From Desulfurella acetivorans A63 (GTDB lineage: Bacteria > Campylobacterota_A > Desulfurellia > Desulfurellales > Desulfurellaceae): DNA of 64,000 nucleotides. A program made the position numbers and the translations under genes. Every line of letters begins with the position of its first letter. Positions within the stretch are counted from its first letter, which is position 1. Positions 43,412 to 51,853 of this stretch are shown here, in pieces. The stretch covers positions 1,341,949-1,405,948 of the forward strand of contig CP007051.1 in the NCBI GenBank assembly GCA_000517565.1. Direction: 5' to 3'. A model generated the notes under the pieces. That model was not told where the DNA came from. It saw only the letters and a program-made list of their open reading frames with translations, and searched no databases.

Positions 43412-44403
43412 GTTATTCTGTAGTATTTTTAGATGTACCCTATTCCCATAACTATTACTTAAGTCGCATAAGAAATATTGGTGAAACTTGCTCTGTGACT
43501 TTATCTTGCACAAGCGATTTTAATGACATGCGCAAATCAATAGAGTTTGCATTCCAAAATTCAGATGGCTTATTCATTGTTTATTCAAAAAATTTATGGC
43601 ATAAGCTACAAAAAATTATGCTTGTTAGTTTTGAGCGTCCAAGCGTATTTAAAGAAGAAGCCTATATTGTAGCTTCTGGTTTCAAAAAATTATCAGATGG
43701 CATATTTTCAGATATTGTTTACGGAAAGCCTGTTGTTTTTGTGCCCCAAGAGTTAGATGACAGTTTTGATTTTTCTGAACTAAAAAAACTATTCAATATT
43801 AAAAGCCAGGTAATAGGTGTTTTTGAAGGAAATATTAACACACAAAACACAATTTTTTCCGATGAAGTTTTAAGCTATATAAAGCTTGAAAACACCAATA
43901 TGTTTGACTCAAAAATTCAAAAATCAAAAATATTTACATATAGTGCCCAGGATTGCAATCAAGCATTAATCGAAGTACTGGAAAAAACTTTAACAAAATT
44001 ATCCATTGCTGATTTGTCAACAAATGGTTGTTTTACAAGCAAATTAATGTCACAAGAAAAAAGTAAAAATTATATTGCACTTTGCATTGACAAATGCCCC
44101 ATAGAGTCTTTATCTTACTTTTTTGGTATAGATCAAAAATATATAGAAAAATATGGCTACTTTAGTCAATCAATCGCAAAAGAGATTTCAAACGCTTTGT
44201 TGCAATTTAGCAATTCAGATTGTTCTATTACAATTTTGAATAATAATCAATATAATAGGTTTTTATTTTTTGTATTGTATAAAGATGAAACTTTTGATAT
44301 GCTAATTAGAGAATTTTATGGTACGTATAATATTGTAAGGCAAAAAGTAACTAATTTTGCCATACTTTTTTTAAGAGAATTTATTCTATCAAGAAGTTTA
44401 TGA
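43408..44403 (+). CDS. highly degenerate CinA-like protein
   Basis: Protein of 331 residues between pgpA and thpR, the usual place of cinA. The C-terminal half still follows the CinA/PncC layout: LSIADLSTNGCFTSKLM for the family's SxAESCTGGLLA, KYGYFSQSIAKEISNALLQ for the YGAVSxExAxxMA helix, and IREFYGTYNIVRQKVTNFAILFL at the end. The residues that act in nicotinamide-nucleotide deamidase are changed: the ESCTGG serine is Leu, and the Tyr and Lys of the next motif are Cys and Pro. The N-terminal MoaB-like half shows no recognisable motif. It may be a retained non-enzymatic protein. Overlaps of 4 bases on both sides. Confidence 0.7.
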   Translation: MSYSVVFLDVPYSHNYYLSRIRNIGETCSVTLSCTSDFNDMRKSIEFAFQNSDGLFIVYSKNLWHKLQKIMLVSFERPSVFKEEAYIVASGFKKLSDGIFSDIVYGKPVVFVPQELDDSFDFSELKKLFNIKSQVIGVFEGNINTQNTIFSDEVLSYIKLENTNMFDSKIQKSKIFTYSAQDCNQALIEVLEKTLTKLSIADLSTNGCFTSKLMSQEKSKNYIALCIDKCPIESLSYFFGIDQKYIEKYGYFSQSIAKEISNALLQFSNSDCSITILNNNQYNRFLFFVLYKDETFDMLIREFYGTYNIVRQKVTNFAILFLREFILSRSL

Positions 44404-44939
44404 GAGCTTTTGTTGCAATAGAGTTACCACAAAATATTAAAGACAAATTAAATCTTTTAATGGAGCGCTTGCCAAAATCAAGCGGCATAAAATTTACAAA
44501 AATAGAAAACTTGCATATAACGGTTAAGTTCTTGGGAGAATTATTAGAAAGCAACATAGAAACAATTGCAAAATTTTTAGAAAATATTGCTTCAAAACAC
44601 AAAAAATTTGATATAAGACTTGATAACAGTGGTGTTTTTAAAAGCCTTAAAGACCCTAGAATCTTTTGGGTGGGCCAAGATAACAATATTGATTTTTTAA
44701 ACATTGCTTCAAGCCTTGACGCCCTATTTACAAAAGAAAACCATGTTTGCCATATTACACTTGCAAGGCTAAAGACTGTACAAATTTTCCAAGTAAAAAA
44801 TCTTATCGAAATTGCAAATAATTTTTTAAGCCAAAATACTTTGAACTTTAGTGTGGAAGAATTTTGCCTTTTTGAGAGTATATTAAAATCCCCAGCACCC
44901 ATTTATAGACAAATAAAAAAGTTCAAACTTAAAGCATAA
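44400..44939 (+). CDS. thpR: RNA 2',3'-cyclic phosphodiesterase (LigT family)
   Basis: Protein of 179 residues with the two HxTx motifs of the 2H phosphoesterase family: LHITVKFLGEL (about residue 40) and CHITLARLK (about residue 118). RAFVAIELPQNIKDKL opens the protein as in the family. It hydrolyses 2',3'-cyclic ends of RNA; the cellular role is not settled. It ends the argD-pgpA-cinA-thpR unit. Confidence 0.93.
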   Translation: MRAFVAIELPQNIKDKLNLLMERLPKSSGIKFTKIENLHITVKFLGELLESNIETIAKFLENIASKHKKFDIRLDNSGVFKSLKDPRIFWVGQDNNIDFLNIASSLDALFTKENHVCHITLARLKTVQIFQVKNLIEIANNFLSQNTLNFSVEEFCLFESILKSPAPIYRQIKKFKLKA

Positions 44940-44952
44940 ACTTATATTTTTA

Positions 44953-44981
44953 TTGACTTTTTTAGAAAAATGTAGTATTAA
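44953..44981 (+). promoter_or_regulatory. promoter of the TetR gene with an overlapping partial palindrome
   Basis: TTGACT (44953-44958), 17-base spacer, TATTAA (44976-44981). An imperfect palindrome TTAATTA ... TGATTAA (44978-44997) covers the -10 and start region and could be an autoregulatory TetR site. Confidence 0.5.
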
Positions 44982-45012
44982 TTATACGATTGATTAAAAA
45001 GTAGGGATGTTT

Positions 45013-45564
45013 ATGAGTACCAAAGAAAAAATTTTGGAAAAAGCCAGTGAATTGTTTGCTCAATATGGGTATCAGGAAACTTCTATCAGAAAAATTGCAA
45101 AAGAAGCAAAAGCCAATAGCGCAATGATAAGCTACTACTTTGGTAGTAAAAAAGCCCTTTATGAAAGTGTGTTGTCTACCAATATGGACGAATTTTTAGA
45201 AAGTGTATCTAGAATTAAAGCTAAAGATGAAAAAGAATTTTTAAAAAAGTTTATTAAGATTCATATCGGTGTCTTAAAGAAAAGAGGTAAATATATTTCA
45301 TACTTAATGTTGAAAGAAAGTGCAACAAATTTTGAACAAGTTAAATCTCTAAAAGATAAATATTTTGATCCACTAGCAAATATTATAACCAGGGTTTTTA
45401 AAACTGGAATCGAAAAAAAAATATTCAAACCTTACAATGAACAGATTATGCTTCAGCTACTTATAGGTATTAATGTTATGATTGCTTTAAAAAATCCCCA
45501 AAATAGTATAGAGGAATTATCAAACATTGCTTACGATGTTTTTATGCATGGTATATGCGCTTGA
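45013..45564 (+). CDS. TetR-family transcriptional regulator
   Basis: Repressor of 183 residues. The N-terminal helix-turn-helix (ILEKASELFAQYGYQETSIRKIAKEAKA, then ISYYFGSKKALYESVL) is classic. The ligand-binding C-terminal part resembles the CerR/YbiH-type regulators by overall length only. The start at 45013 follows TAGGGA; the ATG at 45007 would overlap that site. Located just before a four-gene ABC efflux operon on the same strand, it most likely controls that operon. Confidence 0.92.
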   Translation: MSTKEKILEKASELFAQYGYQETSIRKIAKEAKANSAMISYYFGSKKALYESVLSTNMDEFLESVSRIKAKDEKEFLKKFIKIHIGVLKKRGKYISYLMLKESATNFEQVKSLKDKYFDPLANIITRVFKTGIEKKIFKPYNEQIMLQLLIGINVMIALKNPQNSIEELSNIAYDVFMHGICA

Positions 45565-45719
45565 AAACTAACATGTTGTTTTACAATAATCATCATAGCA
45601 AAAATTCTTATGTTAATTATTATTGCAAAATAAATTCTTTGGATACGATAAAGGCAATATATACTCTTTGTTTACATTTGATTTACATTTCATTTATAAG
45701 CTATTTACACTTAACCTTT

Positions 45720-45746
45720 AATATCAAAATGAAAAATTTTGGTATT
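45720..45746. repeat. inverted repeat upstream of the efflux operon
   Basis: AATATCAAAAT, loop GAAAA, ATTTTGGTATT; 10 of 11 pairs match. Three TTTACA/TTTACAC repeats (45670-45709) lie just before it. The 45565-45793 gap contains no convincing gene, so the repeats are probably operator or leader structure for the permease gene at 45794. Confidence 0.55.
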
Positions 45747-45793
45747 AGGTGTATTTTTGTGAATCAGGCATATTTATTTAAAATGGAGATCAA

Positions 45794-46930
45794 ATGAAAG
45801 GACTTTTAAAAATCGCCCTTAAGCTTCTTGCAAACGATAGGGGTAAATTTTTTACACTTATTTTAGGCGTTACATTCGCAGTGTTTCTAATGAACCAGAT
45901 GACTTCTATGTTTGCCGGCATTATGAGAAAGTCCACATCAAATGTAATAAACATAGGCGCAAAAATGTGGGTTATGGATCCATCCGTAGAAAACGACAGA
46001 AGCTCAATCCCATTACCAGATTATGTGCTTGACTATGTAAGAAGTATAAAAGGTGTAGCTATGGCTGTGCCAATTTACTTTGGCTCTGGACTTGTAAAGC
46101 TGCCAGACGGCACCTACCAGGGCGCAAATATAATAGGTTTAGACGACACTACACTATTTGGCAGACCACCTATTATAAAAGGCAACCTAAATAAAATTTA
46201 CAATTCCGATGCTTTTATAGGTATTGTTGATTCTGATTACAGGAAAATTGGCTCACCAGGCATTGGTTCAGTTCTAAGCATAAACGATCACAGGGCAGTA
46301 ATTGTTGCACTGGCAAAACCAACAAGTGGTGGATTGTTTGGTACTCCCACTCTATATACAACATACACACGTGCTACGAAAGATTTACCGCAAACAAGGT
46401 ATTCTATGTCATACATACTACTAAATCCAAAAAGTAATGCCGATATTCCATACATACAAGAACAAGTTAAAAAACTTGGCTATAAAGCATTGACTCAAAA
46501 AGAATTTGAAAAAACAATAGAAAATTTCTATAAATACAAAACAGGTATGGGTACAAACATAATGATTATGACACTAATCAGCTTTATTGTAGGCTTATCC
46601 ATTGCAGGACAAACTTTTTATGCTTTTGTCCTTGAAAATTTAGAAAAGTTTGGGGCTCTAAAAGCAATAGGAGCAAAAAAGTACGAGCTTATGTCTATGA
46701 TACTGTTTCAAGCCTCAGTTACAAGCTTTATAGGATACGGCTTTGGCATCATGTTTTCATCACTTATAATCGCTTTCTCCAAAGCAAGGATACCAAACTA
46801 TGCAGCTATTGTTACCTACCAGAATATGCTTATTGCTTTTTTGATGGTGGTGGTAATTGCAGGATTTTCAAGCTACATTGGCATTAGAAAGGTTTTAAAG
46901 ATAGAGCCTTTTGATGTCTTTAGAGGATAA
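45794..46930 (+). CDS. ABC transporter permease (DevC/MacB-like, FtsX fold)
   Basis: Inner-membrane permease of 378 residues. One membrane helix near the N-terminus (FFTLILGVTFAVFLM), a periplasmic domain of about 230 residues, then three helices with LEKFGALKAIGAKKYELMSMILFQA, the FtsX-type signature. It forms a tripartite exporter with the ATPase, adaptor and outer-membrane protein that follow. GGAGAT precedes the ATG. The substrate is unknown; TetR control suggests a drug or membrane-active compound. Confidence 0.9.
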   Translation: MKGLLKIALKLLANDRGKFFTLILGVTFAVFLMNQMTSMFAGIMRKSTSNVINIGAKMWVMDPSVENDRSSIPLPDYVLDYVRSIKGVAMAVPIYFGSGLVKLPDGTYQGANIIGLDDTTLFGRPPIIKGNLNKIYNSDAFIGIVDSDYRKIGSPGIGSVLSINDHRAVIVALAKPTSGGLFGTPTLYTTYTRATKDLPQTRYSMSYILLNPKSNADIPYIQEQVKKLGYKALTQKEFEKTIENFYKYKTGMGTNIMIMTLISFIVGLSIAGQTFYAFVLENLEKFGALKAIGAKKYELMSMILFQASVTSFIGYGFGIMFSSLIIAFSKARIPNYAAIVTYQNMLIAFLMVVVIAGFSSYIGIRKVLKIEPFDVFRG

Positions 46931-46934
46931 ATTT

Positions 46935-47672
46935 ATGAAAGCAATATTGGAAGCTAAAAATATAGTCAAGTATTTTGGTGTTGATGAAAGCAAAACATAT
47001 GCGCTAAAGGGTGTGAATCTAACTGCTTACTACGGAGAAGTACTCTATATTGTAGGCCCATCAGGATCTGGCAAAACTACACTTTTGAGCATAATATCTG
47101 GCATTTTGCGACCAAATGAAGGCACAGTAATAGTAAAAGACAAAGACATATGGAAAATGAAAGATGATGAACTGGCTGATTTTCGCTTAAACCACATCGG
47201 TTTTGTTTTTCAAGATTACCACTTATTTCCAAAATTAACCACAACAGAAAATGTCAGTATACCTCTTTTTTTAAAAAGACAAAACTGGGATAAATCCTTA
47301 AAAGAAGCCAAATACTACCTCGATGTTATGGGCCTTGGCTCAAAAGCAGACCTTCCTGTCTATAAACTCTCAGGTGGCGAGCAACAGCGCGTTGCTATTG
47401 CAAGGGCTATTGTATCAAAACCAGATATATTGATATTTGATGAACCTACCGCATCACTTGATGGTGAAACAGGCAGACAAATTATATCGTTTGTAAAAGA
47501 ACATCTTTTAACTCAAGATAGAACAATCATTATAGTCACACATGATTCAAGAATATTTGAGTATGCAAACCGTATACTGCATATGGAAGATGGCAAATTA
47601 AAGCAAACTACAAACAATCATTTTGATACTGAAAAAAATAACACAAGCGTTACTCAGTTGGAGGCACAATGA
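46935..47672 (+). CDS. ABC transporter ATP-binding protein (LolD/MacB type)
   Basis: ATPase of 245 residues. Walker A GPSGSGKTT, Q-loop VFQDYHLFPKLT, signature KLSGGEQQRVAIARAI, Walker B ILIFDEPTASLD and H-loop VTHDSR are intact. The start at 46935 follows GAGGA, which overlaps the permease stop; an earlier in-frame ATG at 46911 lies inside the permease gene. The C-terminal 20 residues are polar and variable. It overlaps the adaptor gene by 4 bases. Confidence 0.93.
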   Translation: MKAILEAKNIVKYFGVDESKTYALKGVNLTAYYGEVLYIVGPSGSGKTTLLSIISGILRPNEGTVIVKDKDIWKMKDDELADFRLNHIGFVFQDYHLFPKLTTTENVSIPLFLKRQNWDKSLKEAKYYLDVMGLGSKADLPVYKLSGGEQQRVAIARAIVSKPDILIFDEPTASLDGETGRQIISFVKEHLLTQDRTIIIVTHDSRIFEYANRILHMEDGKLKQTTNNHFDTEKNNTSVTQLEAQ

Positions 47673-48754
47673 AAACAAAGATTATATTTTTAATAGCAAG
47701 TATTGGCATATTAATAGGCCTTGTAAGTGCTTATATTTACAACAAACGCACCACAGCTTTACCTCCTGTCCATGTAGAAAAAAACCCTTATGAAGCTGGC
47801 ATATATGCAACAGGTATTATTGAAAGTTACCAAACAAACGGTGAAAATATAAATATTTTTCCTGATGTATCTGGAAGGGTTGTTAAAATTTTTGTAAAAG
47901 ACGGCCAAAATGTCAAAAAAGGCGAACCTCTTTTTAAAATAGATGATACACAGCAAAAAAACATAACCCAGCAAGCCTACTATCAAATGCAAGCTGCCCT
48001 TGCCTATCTGCAAGAATTAAAAGCAGAACCTAGAAAAGAAACGCTTGAGGTATCAAAAGCTCAACTAGAATATGCAAAAGCCCAATTAAAGTCCGCAAAA
48101 GACCAGTGGGATAAAGTAGAAAAAGCTTTTAAGCTAAACCCAAATTCTGTAAGCAAAAGCTCTTATGATAGTGCAAGAGATTCATACGACACAGCACAGG
48201 CAAATTATCAGTTAGCTCTAAAACAGTATGAACTAACGAAAGCTGGAGCCTGGAGTTACGATATTAAAAACGCACAAAGCCAGTATGAATCAGCGCAAAA
48301 AGCTTACCTTGCAAACAAAGCACTCCTTGATAAATATACTGTTAAAGCTCCGGTAGATGGTGTTATACTAAAAATAGCCACAGCTGTTGGCAGCTATGTA
48401 TCGCCATCTGGATCATACGGCACATACACGCAAGGCTACGGTCCTGTTGTTGTGATGGGTAATATTGAAAAAGAAATGGAAGTTAGATGTTATGTTGATG
48501 AGATACTTGTCCCAAGACTCCCAAAACCTCAAGATATGCAGGCTATCGCCTATATAAGAGGCACAGATAAGAAAATACCACTTGAGTTTGTAAATTTGCA
48601 ACCATATACCACACCAAAAATAGAACTATCAAATCAAAGAACAGAACAGGTAGATGTAAGGGTATTGCCTATAGTATTTAAGTTTAGAGTACCAAAAGAT
48701 ATAACAATTTATCCTGGCATGCTAGTTGATGTGTATATAGGAGAAAAGAAATGA
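47669..48754 (+). CDS. HlyD-family periplasmic adaptor (membrane fusion protein)
   Basis: Protein of 361 residues anchored by one N-terminal helix (IFLIASIGILIGLVSAYIY). A lipoyl half-motif (VSGRVVKIFVKDGQNVKKGEPLFKID) is followed by a long coiled-coil hairpin (residues about 100-210, rich in Ala, Lys, Gln and Tyr), the second lipoyl half (VKAPVDGVILKI) and a beta-barrel domain. It bridges the permease and the outer-membrane channel. Overlaps of 4 bases on both sides. Confidence 0.92.
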   Translation: MKTKIIFLIASIGILIGLVSAYIYNKRTTALPPVHVEKNPYEAGIYATGIIESYQTNGENINIFPDVSGRVVKIFVKDGQNVKKGEPLFKIDDTQQKNITQQAYYQMQAALAYLQELKAEPRKETLEVSKAQLEYAKAQLKSAKDQWDKVEKAFKLNPNSVSKSSYDSARDSYDTAQANYQLALKQYELTKAGAWSYDIKNAQSQYESAQKAYLANKALLDKYTVKAPVDGVILKIATAVGSYVSPSGSYGTYTQGYGPVVVMGNIEKEMEVRCYVDEILVPRLPKPQDMQAIAYIRGTDKKIPLEFVNLQPYTTPKIELSNQRTEQVDVRVLPIVFKFRVPKDITIYPGMLVDVYIGEKK

Positions 48755-50151
48755 AGAACAAGATAATTTTAGCTTTGGGTTTGGCAACATTTTTATCATC
48801 GTGCGCGCTATACAGCTCGCCTAAAAATGTAAATGTGCAAATACCAGATCAGTTTAAGTACTCAACAAATTCAACTAACTCGACACTAAATCAAAGTTGG
48901 TGGGAAAATTTTAACGACCAAAAGCTAAATAATACAATTAAAACTGCTTTGGATAATAACCTAAACTACAAAATAGCCATAAAAAACATACAGATTGCAC
49001 AAACCTATGTAGGCCAAAACCAATCAGCATTGCTACCTACAATAAATGCTACCTACTCATCAACGCGTAATCAACCTTCAAAAAATGCATCCAATTCACC
49101 TTTCTCAAACTCTCAAATATACAATTTGCACCAGGCAGGTTTGTCTGCATCGTATGAGCTGGATGTGTGGCATCAAATCCAAAACAGTATAAATCAGGCA
49201 AAGGCCAATGTTAATCTTTCCAAAGCCGATGCAGATGTTGTAAAGCTTACACTTATATCAAATGTTGCCCAAACCTACTTTCAGCTTGCTGCACTTAACC
49301 TATCAATAGAAAATTTTACACAGCAGCTTGAAGCGGCAAAAGAAATACTAAAGTTAAACGAGGACAAATATAAAAGCGGTCTTATAAACATAGAGCCCGT
49401 TGAAGATGCAAAAACACAATTAGAAAATATAAAAACAGTTTTAAATAACCTCATTAAGCAAAAACAGCTGACGCAAAATACACTTGCATATTATTTAGGC
49501 AAATACCCAGAAGACTTTTCCTTAAACCCAAACACCAAGGATTTTATGATAGAATCGTACGCAAAGCTAATACCTCCTCAAATACCTTCAAGTATTTTAA
49601 CCCAAAGACCAGACGTTAAAGAAGCCATGTACAATGTACTCTCTTATGCATATGCTCAAAAACAGGCGCTTGCAAACTTTTTTCCCGTATTTAATTTAAC
49701 TGCAAATTATGGTTATGCCTCAACAAACCTTTCAAACTTTATAGAAAATGCAAGCAACGTCTGGAACTTTGGGTTAAATATCCTTGCACCACTGTTTAAC
49801 TATAAGAAAAATACAAGCATCTATGAGCGCTCAAAATTACAATATGAGCAAGCCGTACTTAACTACAGAAATACAGTGATAAACGCTTTTAAAGAAGTTG
49901 ATAATGCTTTAGCTTCGTATAAAAAAGATAGCCAGGCTCTCATAAGCTATCAAAAAAACTATCAATCCGCTAAAAATCTATACGATATATACAAAGCTCA
50001 ATACGAAGCAGGCACTGTTGACTACATCACATATCTAAACTACAAAATAAACTTACTCAATGCTTACTACAACCTGATAAACCAAAACTTGCTTGTAAAA
50101 GAAGATGTCATTAGTATATACAACGCGCTTGGTATAGGACTTTCAAATTAG
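48751..50151 (+). CDS. TolC-like outer-membrane efflux lipoprotein
   Basis: Protein of 466 residues of the NodT/OprM type. The lipobox LSSC at residues 16-19 predicts lipid attachment at Cys19. LNQSWWENFNDQKLNNTIKTALDNNLNYKIA is the typical start of the family, followed by two TolC repeats (GLSASYELDVWHQIQ and FGLNILAPLFNYKK). It forms the exit duct of the exporter. A terminator follows. Confidence 0.93.
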   Translation: MKNKIILALGLATFLSSCALYSSPKNVNVQIPDQFKYSTNSTNSTLNQSWWENFNDQKLNNTIKTALDNNLNYKIAIKNIQIAQTYVGQNQSALLPTINATYSSTRNQPSKNASNSPFSNSQIYNLHQAGLSASYELDVWHQIQNSINQAKANVNLSKADADVVKLTLISNVAQTYFQLAALNLSIENFTQQLEAAKEILKLNEDKYKSGLINIEPVEDAKTQLENIKTVLNNLIKQKQLTQNTLAYYLGKYPEDFSLNPNTKDFMIESYAKLIPPQIPSSILTQRPDVKEAMYNVLSYAYAQKQALANFFPVFNLTANYGYASTNLSNFIENASNVWNFGLNILAPLFNYKKNTSIYERSKLQYEQAVLNYRNTVINAFKEVDNALASYKKDSQALISYQKNYQSAKNLYDIYKAQYEAGTVDYITYLNYKINLLNAYYNLINQNLLVKEDVISIYNALGIGLSN

Positions 50152-50174
50152 CCAAAACCCCCTATTAAATAAAA

Positions 50175-50202
50175 TGGGCAACCTCTTTTGTAAGGTTGCC
50201 CA
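50175..50202 (+). terminator. terminator of the efflux operon
   Basis: TGGGCAACCT / AGGTTGCCCA, a 10-bp stem with an 8-base loop, followed by AGCTTTT. It lies 23 bases after the stop codon. Confidence 0.75.
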
Positions 50203-50220
50203 AGCTTTTAAATTTAGTAT

Positions 50221-50248
50221 TTGACTTTTTTAAAAAAGTGGTTATAAT
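50221..50248 (+). promoter_or_regulatory. promoter of tRNA-fMet
   Basis: TTGACT (50221-50226), 16-base spacer, perfect TATAAT (50243-50248), 13 bases before the tRNA. Confidence 0.65.
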
Positions 50249-50261
50249 AGTATCCTGTTGA

Positions 50262-50338
<77 letters not shown>

Positions 50339-50391
50339 AATTAAATCCCCAGTTTATTACTTAAGCTAATGTGATAATTATTTAAAGTAAT

Positions 50392-50420
50392 TTGACAATA
50401 AAAGCAATCTATAATAATAT
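50392..50420 (+). promoter_or_regulatory. promoter of the amino-acid permease gene
   Basis: TTGACA (50392-50397), 17-base spacer, TAATAT (50415-50420); GGGGG site before the ATG at 50453. Confidence 0.5.
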
Positions 50421-50452
50421 CAAAAATTAGTAAAATTTTTGACGGGGGTATT

Positions 50453-51853
50453 ATGGAGTTATTTAGAAAAAAAACTGTTGAAATGATTGAAGATGAAACA
50501 AGAGACGGTCAACCACATTCACTTAAAAAAGCACTTAACTGGTTTGACTTAATACTGCTTGGTATTGGTGGCATTATTGGCACAGGAATTTTTGTAATAA
50601 CTGGCGTTGCTGCTGCAAAGTATGCAGGACCTGCTCTTATTATATCATTTGTTATCGCTGGTCTTGCAAGTGCATTTACAGCTTTATCATATGCAGAATT
50701 TGCATCAAGCTTTCCCATTTCTGGTTCTACTTACAGTTATAGTTATCTAGCTTTAGGAGAAATTGTAGCCTGGGTTATTGGGTGGGATTTGATATTAGAA
50801 TACGCATTTGCCCTGCCTGCTATTGCACTTGGCTGGTCAGGCTACTTTACTGCGCTTTTGCATTCTTTAGGTATAAACGTGCCTGCTCAAATTGCAAACT
50901 CATCTTTTGCAGCAGCTGGCGGGGTAGTTAATGTTCCTGCTATGGGCATAATACTGTTTCTTACCTGGCTTGTTTATTTAGGCATAAGAGAAAGTGCTAC
51001 ATTCAATAACATAGCTGTTATATTCAAAGTATCTGTAATTCTATTTTTTATAGCAGTTGCCGTATGGCATATAAAGCCTGTAAACTGGCATCCATTTATG
51101 CCGTATGGATGGCATGGCGTAATGGCTGGTGCTGCAATTATATTTTTTGCCTATATTGGCTTTGATGCAGTATCAACAGCCGCAGAAGAATCAAAAAACC
51201 CTGCACGTGATATGCCTATTGGCATTATTGGCTCATTAGCTGTAAGCTCTATTTTGTACATAGCTGTAGTTGTAATATTGACTGGTATAATACCATACAA
51301 ACTACTAAACGATCCAGCACCAGTTGCAAAAGGTTTAGAATACCTCGGCATGAGTTTTGGATCCGGTCTTGTTTCGATTGGCGCACTCGTTGGTATTACA
51401 ACAGTGTTATTAGTAATGCTTTATGGACAGGTGAGAATTTTTTTTGCTATGTCAAGAGATGGTCTTTTGCCAGCTTTTTTTTCAAAACTGCATCCAAAAC
51501 ATAAAACGCCTTATTTAAGTACATGGTTTGTTGGAATAATTACTTCCATTCTGGCAGGTTTTTTGCCAATTGATGTTTTAGCTGAACTTGTAAATATTGG
51601 TACATTATTTGCATTTTTACTCGTTTCTCTTTCTGTAATAATTTTGCGATATACAAGACCAGAGTTAAATAGAAAATTTAAATGTCCATGGGTTCCCTTT
51701 ATCCCTATAATGGCAATTTTGTTTAGTGGATACCTTATGATATCTTTGCCAATTGAAACCTGGATAAGATTTATTGTATGGTTTATTATTGGCTTTATAA
51801 TTTACTTTACATATTCAAGATACAATAGCAGACTTGCTAAACTTCAGCAATAG
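50453..51853 (+). CDS. APC-family amino-acid permease (cationic amino-acid transporter type)
   Basis: Membrane transporter of 466 residues with about 12 helices. The N-terminal LILLGIGGIIGTGIFVITG is the conserved substrate-binding unwound helix, followed by GPALIISFVIAGLASAFTALSYAEFASSFP-type sequence and FIGFDAVSTAAEESKNP, typical of the YfnA/CAT group. It has its own promoter. Whether it imports a specific amino acid or exchanges amino acid for amine cannot be told. Convergent overlap of 17 bases with the next gene. Confidence 0.9.
   Translation: MELFRKKTVEMIEDETRDGQPHSLKKALNWFDLILLGIGGIIGTGIFVITGVAAAKYAGPALIISFVIAGLASAFTALSYAEFASSFPISGSTYSYSYLALGEIVAWVIGWDLILEYAFALPAIALGWSGYFTALLHSLGINVPAQIANSSFAAAGGVVNVPAMGIILFLTWLVYLGIRESATFNNIAVIFKVSVILFFIAVAVWHIKPVNWHPFMPYGWHGVMAGAAIIFFAYIGFDAVSTAAEESKNPARDMPIGIIGSLAVSSILYIAVVVILTGIIPYKLLNDPAPVAKGLEYLGMSFGSGLVSIGALVGITTVLLVMLYGQVRIFFAMSRDGLLPAFFSKLHPKHKTPYLSTWFVGIITSILAGFLPIDVLAELVNIGTLFAFLLVSLSVIILRYTRPELNRKFKCPWVPFIPIMAILFSGYLMISLPIETWIRFIVWFIIGFIIYFTYSRYNSRLAKLQQ

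Noticed and set aside
45555-45797. Possible 80-residue gene between tetR and the permease
   Set aside because: It begins with a weak TTG inside tetR, has no ribosome site, and its composition (Tyr/Ile/Asn/His-rich, no pattern) is what translated A/T-rich leader DNA gives. The repeats there fit a regulatory region better.
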